The notes beneath the pieces are model-generated. The model was given only the letters and a program-made list of their open reading frames with translations, was not told the DNA's origin and did no database searches. From Astropecten irregularis (Eukaryota; Echinodermata; Asteroidea; Paxillosida; Astropectinidae), in assembly GCA_963971285.1 (NCBI GenBank), contig OZ020253.1:14892528-14956527 (forward strand): DNA of 64,000 nucleotides, given 5' to 3'. A program made the translations under genes and the position numbers. Below, piece by piece: positions 53,755 through 64,000 of the stretch. Every line of letters begins with the position of its first letter. Positions within the stretch are counted from its first letter, which is position 1.

Positions 53755-53763
53755 TTTTATATA
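53755..53763 (-). promoter_or_regulatory. TATA box (TATATAAAA)
   Basis: TATATAAAA on the minus strand, preceded by GGTGGGGCAC. A start about 30 bp downstream falls near 53730 at TTTCAAGC, a fair initiator. Together with the donor at 53560 this makes a coherent promoter and first exon. Confidence 0.5.
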
Positions 53764-53907
53764 CTGTGCCCCACCGTACGACTCGTATATTCGTAACGTA
53801 TTTGAAGATGACGCTATACCAGTATCTAAGATGCAGTAACGCAGAAGTAAGAAAGAAAAAAAAAAGCAAGAAAAGAAATCACCGCTAACAACAGTACGTC
53901 ACGGCAC

Positions 53908-53940
53908 CACGTGACTCAATCCAGCGAGACGCTGTCCAAT
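53908..53940 (-). promoter_or_regulatory. Upstream promoter cluster: CACGTG / TGAGTCA overlap and CCAAT box
   Basis: CACGTG (53908-53913) overlaps, on minus, TGAGTCA (53918-53912), a perfect AP-1 site; an inverted CCAAT box is at 53936-53940. All lie 145-185 bp upstream of the TATA box. Such sites suggest inducible expression, but binding is inferred from sequence only. Confidence 0.35.
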
Positions 53941-55239
53941 CACCATCATTCTTGTCATAGTAATCTAACGCACTGCGCAAGGATATTTTCTCGTGTGAGT
54001 ATTAAACGCTGCATTTCTACAATACAACTTGGGGGTCTTAATTGAAATTGGTTTAAAAGAAAGAAAAAAAAAAGTGAAATTGCAATAAGTATAATTTGAA
54101 TAATATGACATGACATGCATACTGATTCCTGACCCTTTTTCAGAGGCTCTGTAATAATATTCACTACACGTGTGTTGCTCTTTCTACAAGGAGTTAGGTT
54201 TGGTCCAAGCCCAAAGTGAAGGGAATTCTTGGTCGGCGGTACTCTAGACGGCCAAGGGGGGTTCAGATTCAATTGGACGGCGGGGCATTGCCGAGGCTGA
54301 GGGACGCTGGCATCCTCTCGACGGACCGTGTGGAGTGGACGGAGCAGTAGGGATGCAGCGACCGTGACGCTGGGCTAAGCACCCTCCAGGGACAGTGTTT
54401 GTTGTCTGCAAAAACAGATCTTCCTGAAGTTTCTCCCGGACACGAATACTGATGACTTAACGTAATATGGGGGGTTGGGGGTGGGTGGGGAAATATCCAG
54501 TGTTGAAACAGGAGATAAAGTTTCCTCAATTGAGTTCCGCAGTCAGCTCGCTGGTACTGTGGGCGAGTTGAATATTGTTGCAAACATTTCTGGCCAATAC
54601 TGGAACAGTCTCTGTAAGCGTGAAGACGGAAGTCGTCCTCTCTGAAGCCCACATAGCAGAACCATGGGTTAGCTGCTCATATCTCGACTTGAGGATTTCC
54701 GGACTCACTATCAGAACCTCATTTCAGCTATAAATCAAATAGCAATATAAATACATGACCAAACGATCAGAATTAAATACGTATAAGCCTATGTATGGTT
54801 TCAAATGTGATTTGAAATGGCATACAGCACAACCAAGTGATGTGTTGTTGTACTATCAAACGTTTTTATTTTTGGTTCTAAATTTAAATTTCCCCTTTCA
54901 TCCCAGTCCCCAGCCCCATCTTCAAGTTTGACCTTGCCTATACCCCAGCCTCCCTGGTCACTTATTCTGATGATCCTCTCATCCATTTATGTGTATCTTT
55001 ACTTGCATGTTCTTGTCCTGTTGTCATAAATTAATCAATCAATCAATCAATCAATCCATTTATTTATTGGCAACCCCCAAACGGTTGTACTGTACAATGT
55101 AAAAAAATTATTAAAAATGTTACGATAACATACTACTTTACAATACTATACAAAAAAAATACTTTAAAACTGTGCACTAATAGTAGTAAGTTCTAACACT
55201 TGGTGACTATAAAGGATTACATAAAAATATACCGACAAT
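53941..55239. other. GC-richer unassigned region with (AATC)n microsatellite
   Basis: 54270-54720 is less AT-rich and open in several frames on both strands, without a recognisable product. (AATC)n, about seven units, lies at 55033-55060. No feature can be assigned with confidence. Confidence 0.4.
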
Positions 55240-55320
55240 TATTAAGCCTTTGATAGTATGGTAAGATAATGCAAGGATCGAAACGCGTAAGACACTCCTA
55301 ACTCCAAGCATTTCTATTAT
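55240..55320. repeat. Family B fragment (B7)
   Basis: AAGCCTTTGATAGTATGGTA, then AGGATCGAAACGCGTAAG and CACTCCTAACTCCAAGCATT: one arm of the palindrome. Confidence 0.65.
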
Positions 55321-55769
55321 GTTATTCATATTATTTTTTATTTACATGCCAATTGAGTTCTTATCATTAATTGACATTAACTTTTCTGTGATACTTATTG
55401 ATTGTTTTCCAAAACTTTAAAGAAATAATTGACTTCATAGAAGTAAAAAAAAAAAATCTTTGGGAGGGGGGACAGATCTCGTGGATAATCTTGAATCAAA
55501 TGTCATGTTGATGGAAGCAACGCCGGAAGGATTAGAAAAAAAATATTCAATTGAAAATACATTGGAGCAAGTATGTTTCCTTTGCTCTTGTGAAAACCCT
55601 GCGCATGATGAATTATATTGACTTGACGTCCAACTGGCGTCCGGTTGGTCCTATGACATTCCCATCTGGGTTGAGCTTGAAGATGACCAGGGTGAATAAG
55701 TGCCTATACGCCCAAGCCCTCTACGTCCACTCTGTTATGCACGACTTGCAAGACGAGTTGGCATCAATA
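55321..55769. other. Unassigned sequence
   Basis: A 98-codon plus-strand frame (55551-55847) runs into the next family A element, so much of it is repeat-derived. Confidence 0.35.
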
Positions 55770-56135
55770 TTAAAGGTAGTATCATACTTTGGTTCTTGTC
55801 AAAGAAGTACAGATTCATGGGCAAAAATATCAAGGAAGATACAGTAACAGTAATCTGTAAAAATTTCAGTCCCATACGATGCCCACTTTTTTGATAAAAC
55901 AGTGAAAGACGGCCACAGTATTTTTTAAGTCTTTTCTCTGTTATTTTTGATCTTTTAAAAGATCCAAAAGATTTTCGGTCGTTGTTTTACTAATTTCTGA
56001 ATAAATACACCATTTCAGGCACAAACATTTTAACGATATGTTTCTACCGCCACCATCTTCATACCCTGTAAGTTAAAAGTAAATCTGTGAAGATTTCTGT
56101 TTCGGTTTCTTACCGAAGTATGATACTACCTTTAA
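55770..56135. repeat. Family A element (A16), well preserved
   Basis: TTAA at 55770-55773 and 56132-56135; ends AGGTAGTATCATACTTTGGT and CCGAAGTATGATACTACCT. 366 bp with both arms intact. Confidence 0.88.
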
Positions 56136-56724
56136 GAAAACAAGATGAAAATGACGTCACCGTTCAAGACGTTGAGATTTTATTTCAAGGGCCCTTACCA
56201 ATCGGTCGTCTATGGGAGTTCAGGAGGACTTGACGTCAGTTAGCCTGGTTGATGCTGTCCCTAACTATATCATACGGGCTCTCTATAATATGCATACAGA
56301 GGCTATGGCACGTGATGTGTTCCTTGAAATTCATGCAAAATTCATGCAAAATTCATTATCACCTCTGGTTAGTGCTTTGTAACGGTGACTGGCCGTATAC
56401 ACAATAACCCCATTGGCACATATTATACATATTTATTCAATTAAATGAGGTACATCCTATATGCCCCTAGCCTCCCACCCAAAGCTATGCTTAATTGTCA
56501 ATCCTCGTAAATATTTTGATGTTCATATTGCAAATCAGATGTGCTAGCCCACTCCAACATGCACGGACAATGAGCAGAGTCAAGAAAATACCAATGTTTG
56601 AAACCGACAAACATAATCTGAATCAGTGGACATACGACGTTTTAGACAACATGTGGTATAGTAGTTTTTACGGAGTGTTTTATTTTCCTATAGTTGTAAC
56701 AATTATATTTCTAAATTGCATATT
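56136..56724. other. Unassigned sequence
   Basis: No supported gene or matched repeat. Confidence 0.35.
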
Positions 56725-56985
56725 AGGGAGACACTTTAGCGTCTAAAAGTGAACATTTGGGCGACATCTGCAAATAGGGAGACTTTTCGGTGTCTCCCTA
56801 TTATACCAGCTTCCTTTTAGAGACATATTTTTAGTATACATATTTTAATAGAAGACAGAGAATGCGCGCAATATGAACATATTATGTCAATTTCAAGTTC
56901 ATTGGTTTGGAGGATGTTTACAAATACATGTAGGTAAGTAAGGTCTGTGCACGACCCAATAAGAAAGTCTCCCTAATGACCCATT
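56725..56985. repeat. Inverted-repeat element with GGGAGAC hairpins
   Basis: TTAGGGAGACACTTTAG at the left and GAAAGTCTCCCTAATGA at the right; inside is a strong hairpin, AATAGGGAGAC paired with GTCTCCCTATT (56775-56804). Confidence 0.6.
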
Positions 56986-57372
56986 CCCGGTATAATGATT
57001 ATTTTCCCAATCACTACTTTATCTTGTCTATTGTATATTTTGTTTGTTTCATTTGCTTAAAATGAAATAAATGGAAGGAATTAGGTGGGGGAAATGTGTG
57101 GATTGTCAATTAATGATTAGATTTTTTAAGAGGAATAGGTTTCATATTAACACTGTCAATATTCACGTCATATATAGGTTTCTTTATGATCACCACTTGA
57201 AGGAATGTGCTGGCTTTAATAAGGATATAACAATATGGTTATATGGTTAGGGTTCGGATTCTTGTGAGGCTGTCGGCGAAATTGTTTCCAATTTGATTCA
57301 GTCAGGTAAACACTATCACAACTCCAAAGCCTGCGGTCTGAAACAACCTAAAGAGAATTAAAGCCTATACCT
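56986..57372. other. Unassigned AT-rich sequence
   Basis: Nothing recognised. Confidence 0.35.
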
Positions 57373-57728
57373 TTAAATGTATGTACAGGATTGGTAACAC
57401 ACCCAATCAGAATTGTTCACAGATTTACTTATAACTTATGAAGATGGTGCTGGTACAAACACACAGTTAAAATATTTCCGCCTGAAACAAATTGTGAATT
57501 TATCCAGGAATTAGAAAAGACAGAAAACAGTTTTGATCTCGGGGTAAGGTCAAAACCATTCTTTATGTTTTATAAGAAAAATTGAATCAGGTTTTCGCTA
57601 TTTACCCATGACTCAGATGTCCGATTGAGCTCAAATTTTCACAGGTGTGTTATTGTATGTACACGTTGGATCAGACAAAGTGTGAGTGCTGTTCTGTGAC
57701 CTTTAGCAATCACGTATAATACCTTTAA
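57373..57728. repeat. Family C element (C5)
   Basis: TTAA at 57373-57376 and 57725-57728; ATGTACAGGATTGGTAAC at the left; GTGACCTTTAGCAATCACGT at the right; ATCTCGGGGTAAGGTCAAAA inside. Confidence 0.82.
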
Positions 57729-58595
57729 TGATTTAATTCCACTGGTTACTTTTTGCTCTTATCGGTTTGCGCTGATGTGAACGGTCATTTGAAATGTATA
57801 CAGTCAGTCATGAATCGTCGAGTATATACTTCAACAATCGCACAAGTTCCTCCATCTATCCAAAGACTCAAGTATTCTGCTTTCCTTTCAAAAGCAGACA
57901 ATTCACTTGTACTTTGGTCTGATCCTTAAGGTCATCTGGTCCTTGGGAGAGTTCTCTGGCCAATTAAGTCCCCTCCTCTACGATTTATCTGACCCCCCTC
58001 CCTTGTAGGCTATACCCCCTTAAGAAGAGAGAGAAGAAGACGAACAAGAAGACTTCGTCTTTTTTTTTCGTCGTCATCTTCTTCTTTTCAGTTGCCTCTC
58101 CAACTGGAGTGTATTTGATCCAGTTCTCATATCCATACTAATGGCTCGGCTTGTTCTATACCGACCTATACACGGGGAGGTGAAGCGAAGATAGGACGGG
58201 CCCCTACGGGAGACTAGAGCTTAAACCTCCGCTGAGGATTCAGGCAGTATAAGGGGGTAAACAACCGGCATAACTTTCTCAAGTGCAGCTACCGACGTCA
58301 TCAGTTTTTCGCGAGATGTGATGTTTTTTTTCCCTTTGCCCTTTTTTGTATAGTTTGTATTTGTTAACGTACGCATATGTTTATTGTTTTTTTTTTTAAG
58401 TCAACTCCATTCCAACGTCAATAATTATGGGATTTCTGGGAGGATTTTTATCATTTTGGTTTGCGTGAGAACAGTTTGTTTTCATAAACAGCCTGGAATT
58501 TGACAACTTTCAAAAGCCGAATTTAGACACAACTTACACAACAACGGTATATGAGCATCGCATTGTGCAATTGTTTTAGACGCATTCATTTCAAT
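57729..58595. other. Unassigned sequence with a purine/pyrimidine hairpin
   Basis: 58025-58088 is a purine-rich arm (GAGAAGAAGACGAACAAGAA) followed by its imperfect inverse (CGTCGTCATCTTCTTCT). GC-richer sequence 58140-58270 is unassigned. Confidence 0.4.
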
Positions 58596-58782
58596 CCATT
58601 ATCGAAGCCAGTGCGCTGTAGACACGTCCTCAGATCTGGGGTTATGATCCTGTAGCTGGGTCGTACTTCCATATACGTTTGTGCACAAATATAAATTATA
58701 TTTTGTATATATAAAAAATGAAAACCCGGGGGTGTTCCCCCCTACCCCCCCCCCCCCCCCCGTGATCCACGCCCATGATAGA
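58596..58782. repeat. Dispersed repeat M (copy 2)
   Basis: CAGTGCGCTGTAGACACGTC, GATCCTGTAGCTGGGTCGTA and GTGATCCACGCCCATGATA, as at 22706-22905; the C homopolymer is expanded. Confidence 0.65.
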
Positions 58783-58859
58783 AAGCACTTGCTGTGCGTT
58801 CGACATGTAATCTCTAGAAGACCGACACTTATGTCGTGTCAGTTTCGAAACGAAGGTCG

Positions 58860-59183
58860 TATATACCGAAACAGAAATCTTTACAGATTTACATATAACT
58901 TACAGGGTACAAAGATGGTGATTGTAGAAACATACCGTTACCATTTTTCTGCCTGAAATGGTGTATTTATCCGGAAAAGAGATTTTCGATCTTTAAGGAT
59001 CAAAAATAAAAGAGAAAAGACTTAAGAAATAATGTGGCTGTTTTTCACTGTTTTCTAAAAATAAAAGTGGGCACCGTATGGGACTGAAATGTTCACAGAT
59101 GATTGTTATTGTATCTTTCTTGATATTTTTGCTCATGAATCTGTATATCTTTGACAAAAACCAAAGTATGATACTACCTTTAA
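58860..59183. repeat. Family A element (A17), left terminus missing
   Basis: Starts at ATACCGAAACAGAAATC; right end CCAAAGTATGATACTACCT-TTAA (59180-59183). Its right end is part of the tandem duplication annotated next. Confidence 0.8.
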
Positions 59184-59397
59184 GATGAGTAAGCCTATAC
59201 CACGTGTGCCTGTACGTCCACATCACGACCTACACTACTGTGAAATTTTCACAGATAACTGTTACTGTATCTTCCTTGATATTGCCCATGAATCTGTATT
59301 TCTTTGATAAAAACCAAAGTATGATATTACCTTTAAGATGAGTAAGCCTAACACGTGTACCTGTACGTACGTCCACATCACGACCCACAACACTGAC
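59082..59397 (+). repeat. Tandem duplication (two ~155-bp units) including a family A end
   Basis: Unit 1 (59082-59235) and unit 2 (59236-59397) each run from GAAAT-TTCACAGAT through GATATT...GCCATGAAT-like arm sequence and the element end to AAGATGAGTAAGCCTA, CACGTGT and GTCCACATCACGACC. Unit 2 therefore carries an orphan element end (A18) with duplicated flank. Confidence 0.85.
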
Positions 59398-59868
59398 CCA
59401 CATTCGTCATTAATGGTTAACGTGAGATCGTCACTGTCTGTTTCCATTAAATCTAAAAGGACAAGCTTTTTGGAGGTTTTGCTCTAATTAACAACGCGTA
59501 CCACATCAGCAACAACGGAAGTTTGTGTTGAAGCAAAAGGGTATATAGGCCTATATACCTGGACACAATTAGCATTTGTGTTCAAGGTTTGCCTTCCATT
59601 CTATTAGTCATAGGTTACATAATCATCCCCCGAATAGAAAACAAAACGAAGAAGTAGGAAGACATTTCCGCGTTTGTGCAAGCAGTAAAACAAATTTGAC
59701 GGTATAGTTAATTAAGAAATATTCACACAGTGCGGTAGCGTCATATGCCATGACGATGTGAATTCCTGTATAGCATAGCGCTTGGTAATTACTGTGTCTT
59801 GTCTCAGAGAAGTCAGACTGAACTTCTTAATTTCTTTTTTTTTTGCGGGGGTGTTCTATCTTTCCTCA
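59398..59868. other. Unassigned sequence
   Basis: Nothing recognised. Confidence 0.35.
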
Positions 59869-60225
59869 TTAAAGGTACAATACATGATTGATAAAGGTCA
59901 CAGAACAGCACTTACACTTTATCTGATCAAACATATGTACATGAAACGATAAACCTGTGAAAATTTGAGGTCAATCGGACATCCGAGTCACGAGAAAATA
60001 GCGAAAACCCGACTCAATTTTTCTTATAAAACAAAGAATGGTTGTGATCTTACCCCGAGATCGAAAATGTTTTCGGTCTTTGTTTTACAAATTTCTGGAT
60101 AAATACCCCATTTCAGGCAGAAATATTTTAAACAGTATGTTTTTACCAGCACCAACTTCATACCCTGAAAGTTATACGTAAACATTTCTGTTTGAGTATG
60201 TTACCAATCCTGCACTTACCTTTAA
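59869..60225. repeat. Family C element (C6), opposite orientation to C5
   Basis: TTAA at 59869-59872 and 60222-60225; AGGTACAATACATGATTGAT at the left; GTTACCAATCCTGCACTTAC at the right. Confidence 0.83.
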
Positions 60226-60517
60226 ATTCCAGAGTAACTTCGTCGTTGAAAGATTTCACTGCTTGAGCTAAATGAATAAGTTGGCAATCCAATTTCAACT
60301 GCATCGCTAATTAATTTTCATAATTTCATAATAGTTTAATGATTAATGATTTATTGATGCCCTTCCCCTGTCCACCATAGGCCACCTCTATGCTTTCTTT
60401 GTGGTTTTCCAGCCTCATTTAGATGCTTTCCCTGTTTCGCTGGTCACTATTCCCCCTTTTTTCTGATCCTCTCATCCATTTATCATTTTACCTGTATGGT
60501 TCTTGTCCTCTTGTCAT
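60226..60517. other. Unassigned sequence
   Basis: Nothing recognised. Confidence 0.35.
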
Positions 60518-60575
60518 TCAGCCTTTGAGAAAGATCCTGCTATAGGATCGAAACGTCAGGCCCAGACTCCACGTA
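60518..60575. repeat. Family B arm (B8)
   Basis: CAGCCTTTGAGAAAGATCCT and GGATCGAAACGTCAGGCCCA: one arm. Confidence 0.7.
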
Positions 60576-61846
60576 ATTTGTTGATCGGTTGTATCAGGTG
60601 TTGTGTTTCCAGTGATATTCGCTGGTCCGCTGTCAATGCACAATATAGTCAGCGAAACATTAAAATCATTCTTGAAAAAAATTAACAAAATATGGGATTT
60701 GGTATAAAATGTTCGTATCATTTTCAATGAACAACCACGTGACAATTGAGACTATAGTTGTCACGTGCCTTGGGAATAGACTTTTCTTTTGTTTCCAAAC
60801 ATTGACTAGTGGTTGGCAATATTTGGCCAAATTGTTGCAAATCATATCGTTTTCTCGAAAGATGGCGTGACCAAATTCAATATTTTTGCAAACTTTCCAT
60901 AATGTACAAAATAATACACACCATCATTGCTTGTGTTGTTTTCATTACATTCAGCAATATCTGTCAATGTTTATGAAACGTTGTGGTTAGTGTTTTATGC
61001 CCGGCTTTGACGGCTTGCCATAGTTTCCGCCATCTTAGTTGGCACAAACTTGGGCTGTGACGTTGCAAAGGAAAGGTCTATATATGATAAAGACGGTTGT
61101 ATCACAGAGTATAATATAGGGTCGTTGTCTTGATTACAATAAGAAGACAAAAATGTTACTGCACTGAAACCCCATACGGGAAGGATGTGTAAGGGAACAC
61201 CACAGCCTACCTTAGTCACAGCCAGTGATATAGGGATTTCATAGCCTTTAATGAATTGGAGATATATAACGTGTATAATAATGTGGAGAAGAAATGGGTC
61301 ACAATAATAGCAGTATAATACTCAATGATGAAACAATACCTTTAGTTGACAACACGCATCTGTGTAACAGGTAAAAGGCGAGGGGTTATTAGTATGTAAT
61401 ACTGTAGTATAATTGACGTAGTAGTTTACGGTACAACGCTTGCCCAGTACAGGTATAATAGGCCTTGGTCACAATACAACTGATCATCTTGAGCTTCAGT
61501 AACAACGCACAAAGAAACACCTGGAATATGCCAATTTGTTGCAGTGCTCATCAAACAGTTCATCCACGTCGCTGAAAGGAAATGACAGCCATAACGGTCG
61601 GGCGCCTCCCTCCCTGCAGTTCATAATTCTGCGGTTCGAATCCCGCAGGAGTTCGACCATTGAGGTTGAAATTTCTACCTCCATGGTTCGGCTAAATTGC
61701 GTCCTCTTTAGCACACTGATTTATATCTGTTATCTATACAAAATAGGCATACTCTGTCAAGTTCCTTTGTTTCAATCCGTCCACGGAATACTTGACAAAA
61801 CAAATGTAAAGTAATATTTTACAGGGATGGCTCAACTAACCACCAG
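60576..61846. other. Unassigned sequence
   Basis: 61630-61650 has GGTTCGAATCCCGCAGGAG, a B-box-like motif without a convincing tRNA fold. No gene supported. Confidence 0.35.
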
Positions 61847-62092
61847 GGGCCAATTTCATAAAACTGTTAAGCACCAAAATTTGCTTAGCACAAAAATGTC
61901 TCGCCCAATAAAACAAACCAGCATTGAAAATTCCATTTGATATTCATGGTCAGCGAACAACAGCCAAAGAACAATCACAAGTGATACACAACACGTGGAA
62001 ATTTGGTTGTTAACCCTGTTTTTATTAATTAGACAGAAATGTCATGCTTAGCAAATGTTTGTGCTTAACAGTTTTATGAAATTGGCCCCAGA
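61847..62092. repeat. Family E element (E6), diverged interior
   Basis: GGGGCCAATTTCATAAAACT at the left and GTTTTATGAAATTGGCCCCA at the right form near-perfect inverted ends; the interior keeps GCTTAGCACAAAAATG and GTCATGCTTAGC arms. Confidence 0.82.
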
Positions 62093-62287
62093 CCAACCAA
62101 CCAACCAAACCACATACTTGTGTAAACCGGCGTCTGTAATAATTGTAGACCCCTATTGGTTTTGTTTGGACTTCAAACTTTATGGCAGCAGCTCCGTTCT
62201 TTCTGTACATGCTTTCTTATCGTGGATCGTTTTTCTAGTCGTGAACCTTATTTTTTCTCAAGTTGTCCATTTTCTTATTAGTGTACG
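62093..62287. other. Unassigned spacer
   Basis: Nothing recognised. Confidence 0.35.
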
Positions 62288-62371
62288 GTACGGTGTTCCA
62301 AAGACGACACGTCTCGTCGGGCTTGGTGAAGGGGCGACGGCGACGCGATGTGTCGTCTTTGGAACACCATA
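62288..62371. repeat. Short perfect-armed palindrome
   Basis: GGTGTTCCAAAGACGACAC and its exact inverse GTGTCGTCTTTGGAACACC around about 40 bp of GC-rich sequence. Probably a minimal MITE. Confidence 0.75.
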
Positions 62372-62940
62372 CAATATGAGAAATAAATTGATCAATCCAA
62401 CATTCTCATAAGATTCGACACACTATAATTCTTCACCATGGAAAACATAGACTGGTTAGTGTGATTTGTGCATCCTTTAACCTTGCCCTTTCCTAGTACC
62501 TTCAACCTTTACCCCAGAGGCCCATCGGCAACCTCTACCCCCCACATACGCACTCATGCATCTCGCAGGTCTTACCATCCTCTATAATAATAATGGAACA
62601 GTGTGCTAGGATATACCCCGATCGCTACAGACATATCCCATATACCTTAATTTGACGATGGGTAATTGTAATGCATCTCTATAATAGGTACGGTCCCTCA
62701 AGGTAGCTGGGCCTATATTTTTTATTTACCTCATACAAACCTATACACACCTCTTTAGCAAAGACTCACTCAAACACCGTATACCGACAGGAGAAATTAT
62801 TACCCAGACGGCTGTTGCATGATTACAAAGAAACGAAATATGTGCCATGCAAACTTCATTCGTGCCCGCGCTTGTATACACGACGTGATGCACATTAAAA
62901 GCGAGTTCTGAATGCCCTCAACTTCAAAACAAGAAATAAA
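62372..62940. other. Unassigned sequence
   Basis: Nothing recognised. Confidence 0.35.
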
Positions 62941-63117
62941 CAATACAAGTAATAAACTGCTGCAAACTGCTCATCAGCCAAAATTGTTCATTTTTCACTG
63001 TCAAGAAGTGGGCACCGTATGGGATTCCACAGATGACTGTTACTGTATCTGTCCTGATACTTTTGGCAATGAATCTGCATTTCTTTGACAAAAACCAAAG
63101 TATGATATCACCTTTAA
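62941..63117. repeat. Family B flank fused to family A half-element (A15)
   Basis: AAGTAATAAACTGCTGCAAA (B flank, 62949 on) joins directly to TTTTTCACTGTCAAGAAGTG, a family A arm that ends CCAAAGTATGATATCACC-TTTAA. Both partners are truncated at the junction. Confidence 0.75.
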
Positions 63118-63733
63118 TGATGATTCATCAAAAATAGATACACACGCAAAGTCAAAGATGCTCGTCGAACGTACACATACATGAAACGGTCGTTGAGTAC
63201 CTGCCCACACCACTCTCACGAATCACTCACGGTCACGTACAGACCTATACAGGTACATTACATTGCTGACTGTATGATGGAGTGATGCTGCCTATACATT
63301 TTGTGCAGTGGAGGATTATCAGAATGGGGATTTGTATTCTTTCAATATCACTGTCTTTTCTGTTTTAATGGCCAGGGGCGGATTGTCGTCTTAGTGTCTA
63401 AATACTTCCGCTGAGAGTAACTCGAGGTCACGCAGATAGCATCGCAGACACCGTTACGAATAACTGAAGAAACAGCTACAACCGCGTACAACTAAAATCA
63501 TGTAACAAATCTCCCATTGAATTAGCATATTTCTTAGAAATCTCCGATTTGCACAAAAATACTCAATCGGTATAGAAACTGGAATCTATTCCCACAAAAC
63601 CCATATTAACAAAAACGAAGTGCATAAATTTAAAAGAATCTAAAGGACAAATTCAAGTTGAAATAATTATTGAAAATTGATGGGATTCGATCATTTAAAA
63701 GTTCATAAAGCGTATGAGTCTTGCTAAAACAAA
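63118..63733. other. Unassigned sequence
   Basis: Nothing recognised. Confidence 0.35.
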
Positions 63734-64000
63734 AAAGGTAGTATCATACTAAATTTGGTAGCATAGGCCTACTGAAACAAAAATCTTCACAGATTTAACA
63801 TTAACTTACAGGGTATAACGATGGTGATGGTAGAAACATACCGGTGAAATATTTCTTCCTGAAATGCTGTATTTATCCAGAAAAGAGTAAAACCAATGAC
63901 CGAAAACAATATTGATCTTCGGAAGATCCAAAATCCTGTGAAAATATTTAAAGATACCGTGGGCGTTTTTCACTGTTTTTTATCAAAAGGTCGGGCATCG
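63734..64000. repeat. Family A element (A19), cut by the window end
   Basis: AGGTAGTATCATACTAAATT then TGGTAGCAT, CTTCACAGATTTAAC and GAAATGCTGTATTTATCCAG; continues beyond 64000. Confidence 0.8.

Noticed and set aside
54269-54708. Overlapping minus-strand frames in a GC-richer patch
   Set aside because: Several frames on both strands are open at once and none resembles a known protein; splice sites are ambiguous.

Overview
This is eukaryotic nuclear DNA: AT-rich, with genes split by canonical GT-AG introns and with very many interspersed repeats. The gene families (a cathepsin D-type aspartic protease, a GT14 core-2-type N-acetylglucosaminyltransferase, a Roco-type GTPase) and the crowd of short palindromic elements suggest a marine invertebrate deuterostome. 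My best guess is an echinoderm, perhaps a sea star. That is inference from impression; the sequence alone does not fix the species.

Layout. (1) 1-1725, minus strand: the N-terminal 575 codons of an intronless gene. It has a Roc-like GTPase split by a multi-pass membrane domain and runs off the left edge. (2) 1.8-10.7 kb: no gene recognised; nested palindromic MITEs and tRNA-like repeats. (3) 10797-21559, minus strand: a complete nine-exon cathepsin D-like gene (395 aa). All exon phases agree, and its introns are full of MITEs and SINE-like repeats. A TCACGTG E-box lies about 250 bp upstream of its ATG. (4) 23650-25149, plus strand: an intact intronless type II Golgi glycosyltransferase of the GCNT family (499 aa). 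(5) 27490-46749, minus strand, with a likely non-coding first exon and TATA promoter near 53.56-53.76 kb: a gene spread over 20-26 kb. Its four short coding exons join in phase (1-1-1) into a 97-aa secreted precursor with signal peptide, KR processing site and eight cysteines arranged as two identical C-x4-C-x6-C-x3-C modules. I do not recognise this family. (6) 54-64 kb: no confident gene; repeats and unassigned sequence.

Repeats. The dominant group is a set of about 360-bp, TTAA-flanked palindromic elements. Families A, C and D have different ends but share an internal core, and cover about 10 kb. Family letters are local to this annotation: B, palindrome with GATCGAAACGTCAGGCCCTC arms; E, arms with CCAATTTCATAGAGCTGCTT; F, a TTAA-flanked 490-bp element; G, arms GGGGTCGATTTC; N, arms rich in GGCTCAGGCTC; P, a tRNA-like sequence inside inverted repeats; S, a tRNA-derived SINE; plus two hAT-like elements with 8-bp target duplications. 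Several are nested, which gives an insertion order.

Nothing suggests that the four genes act in one pathway. Three of them (protease, glycosyltransferase, cysteine-rich peptide) belong to the secretory or endolysosomal system, but that is a loose association.
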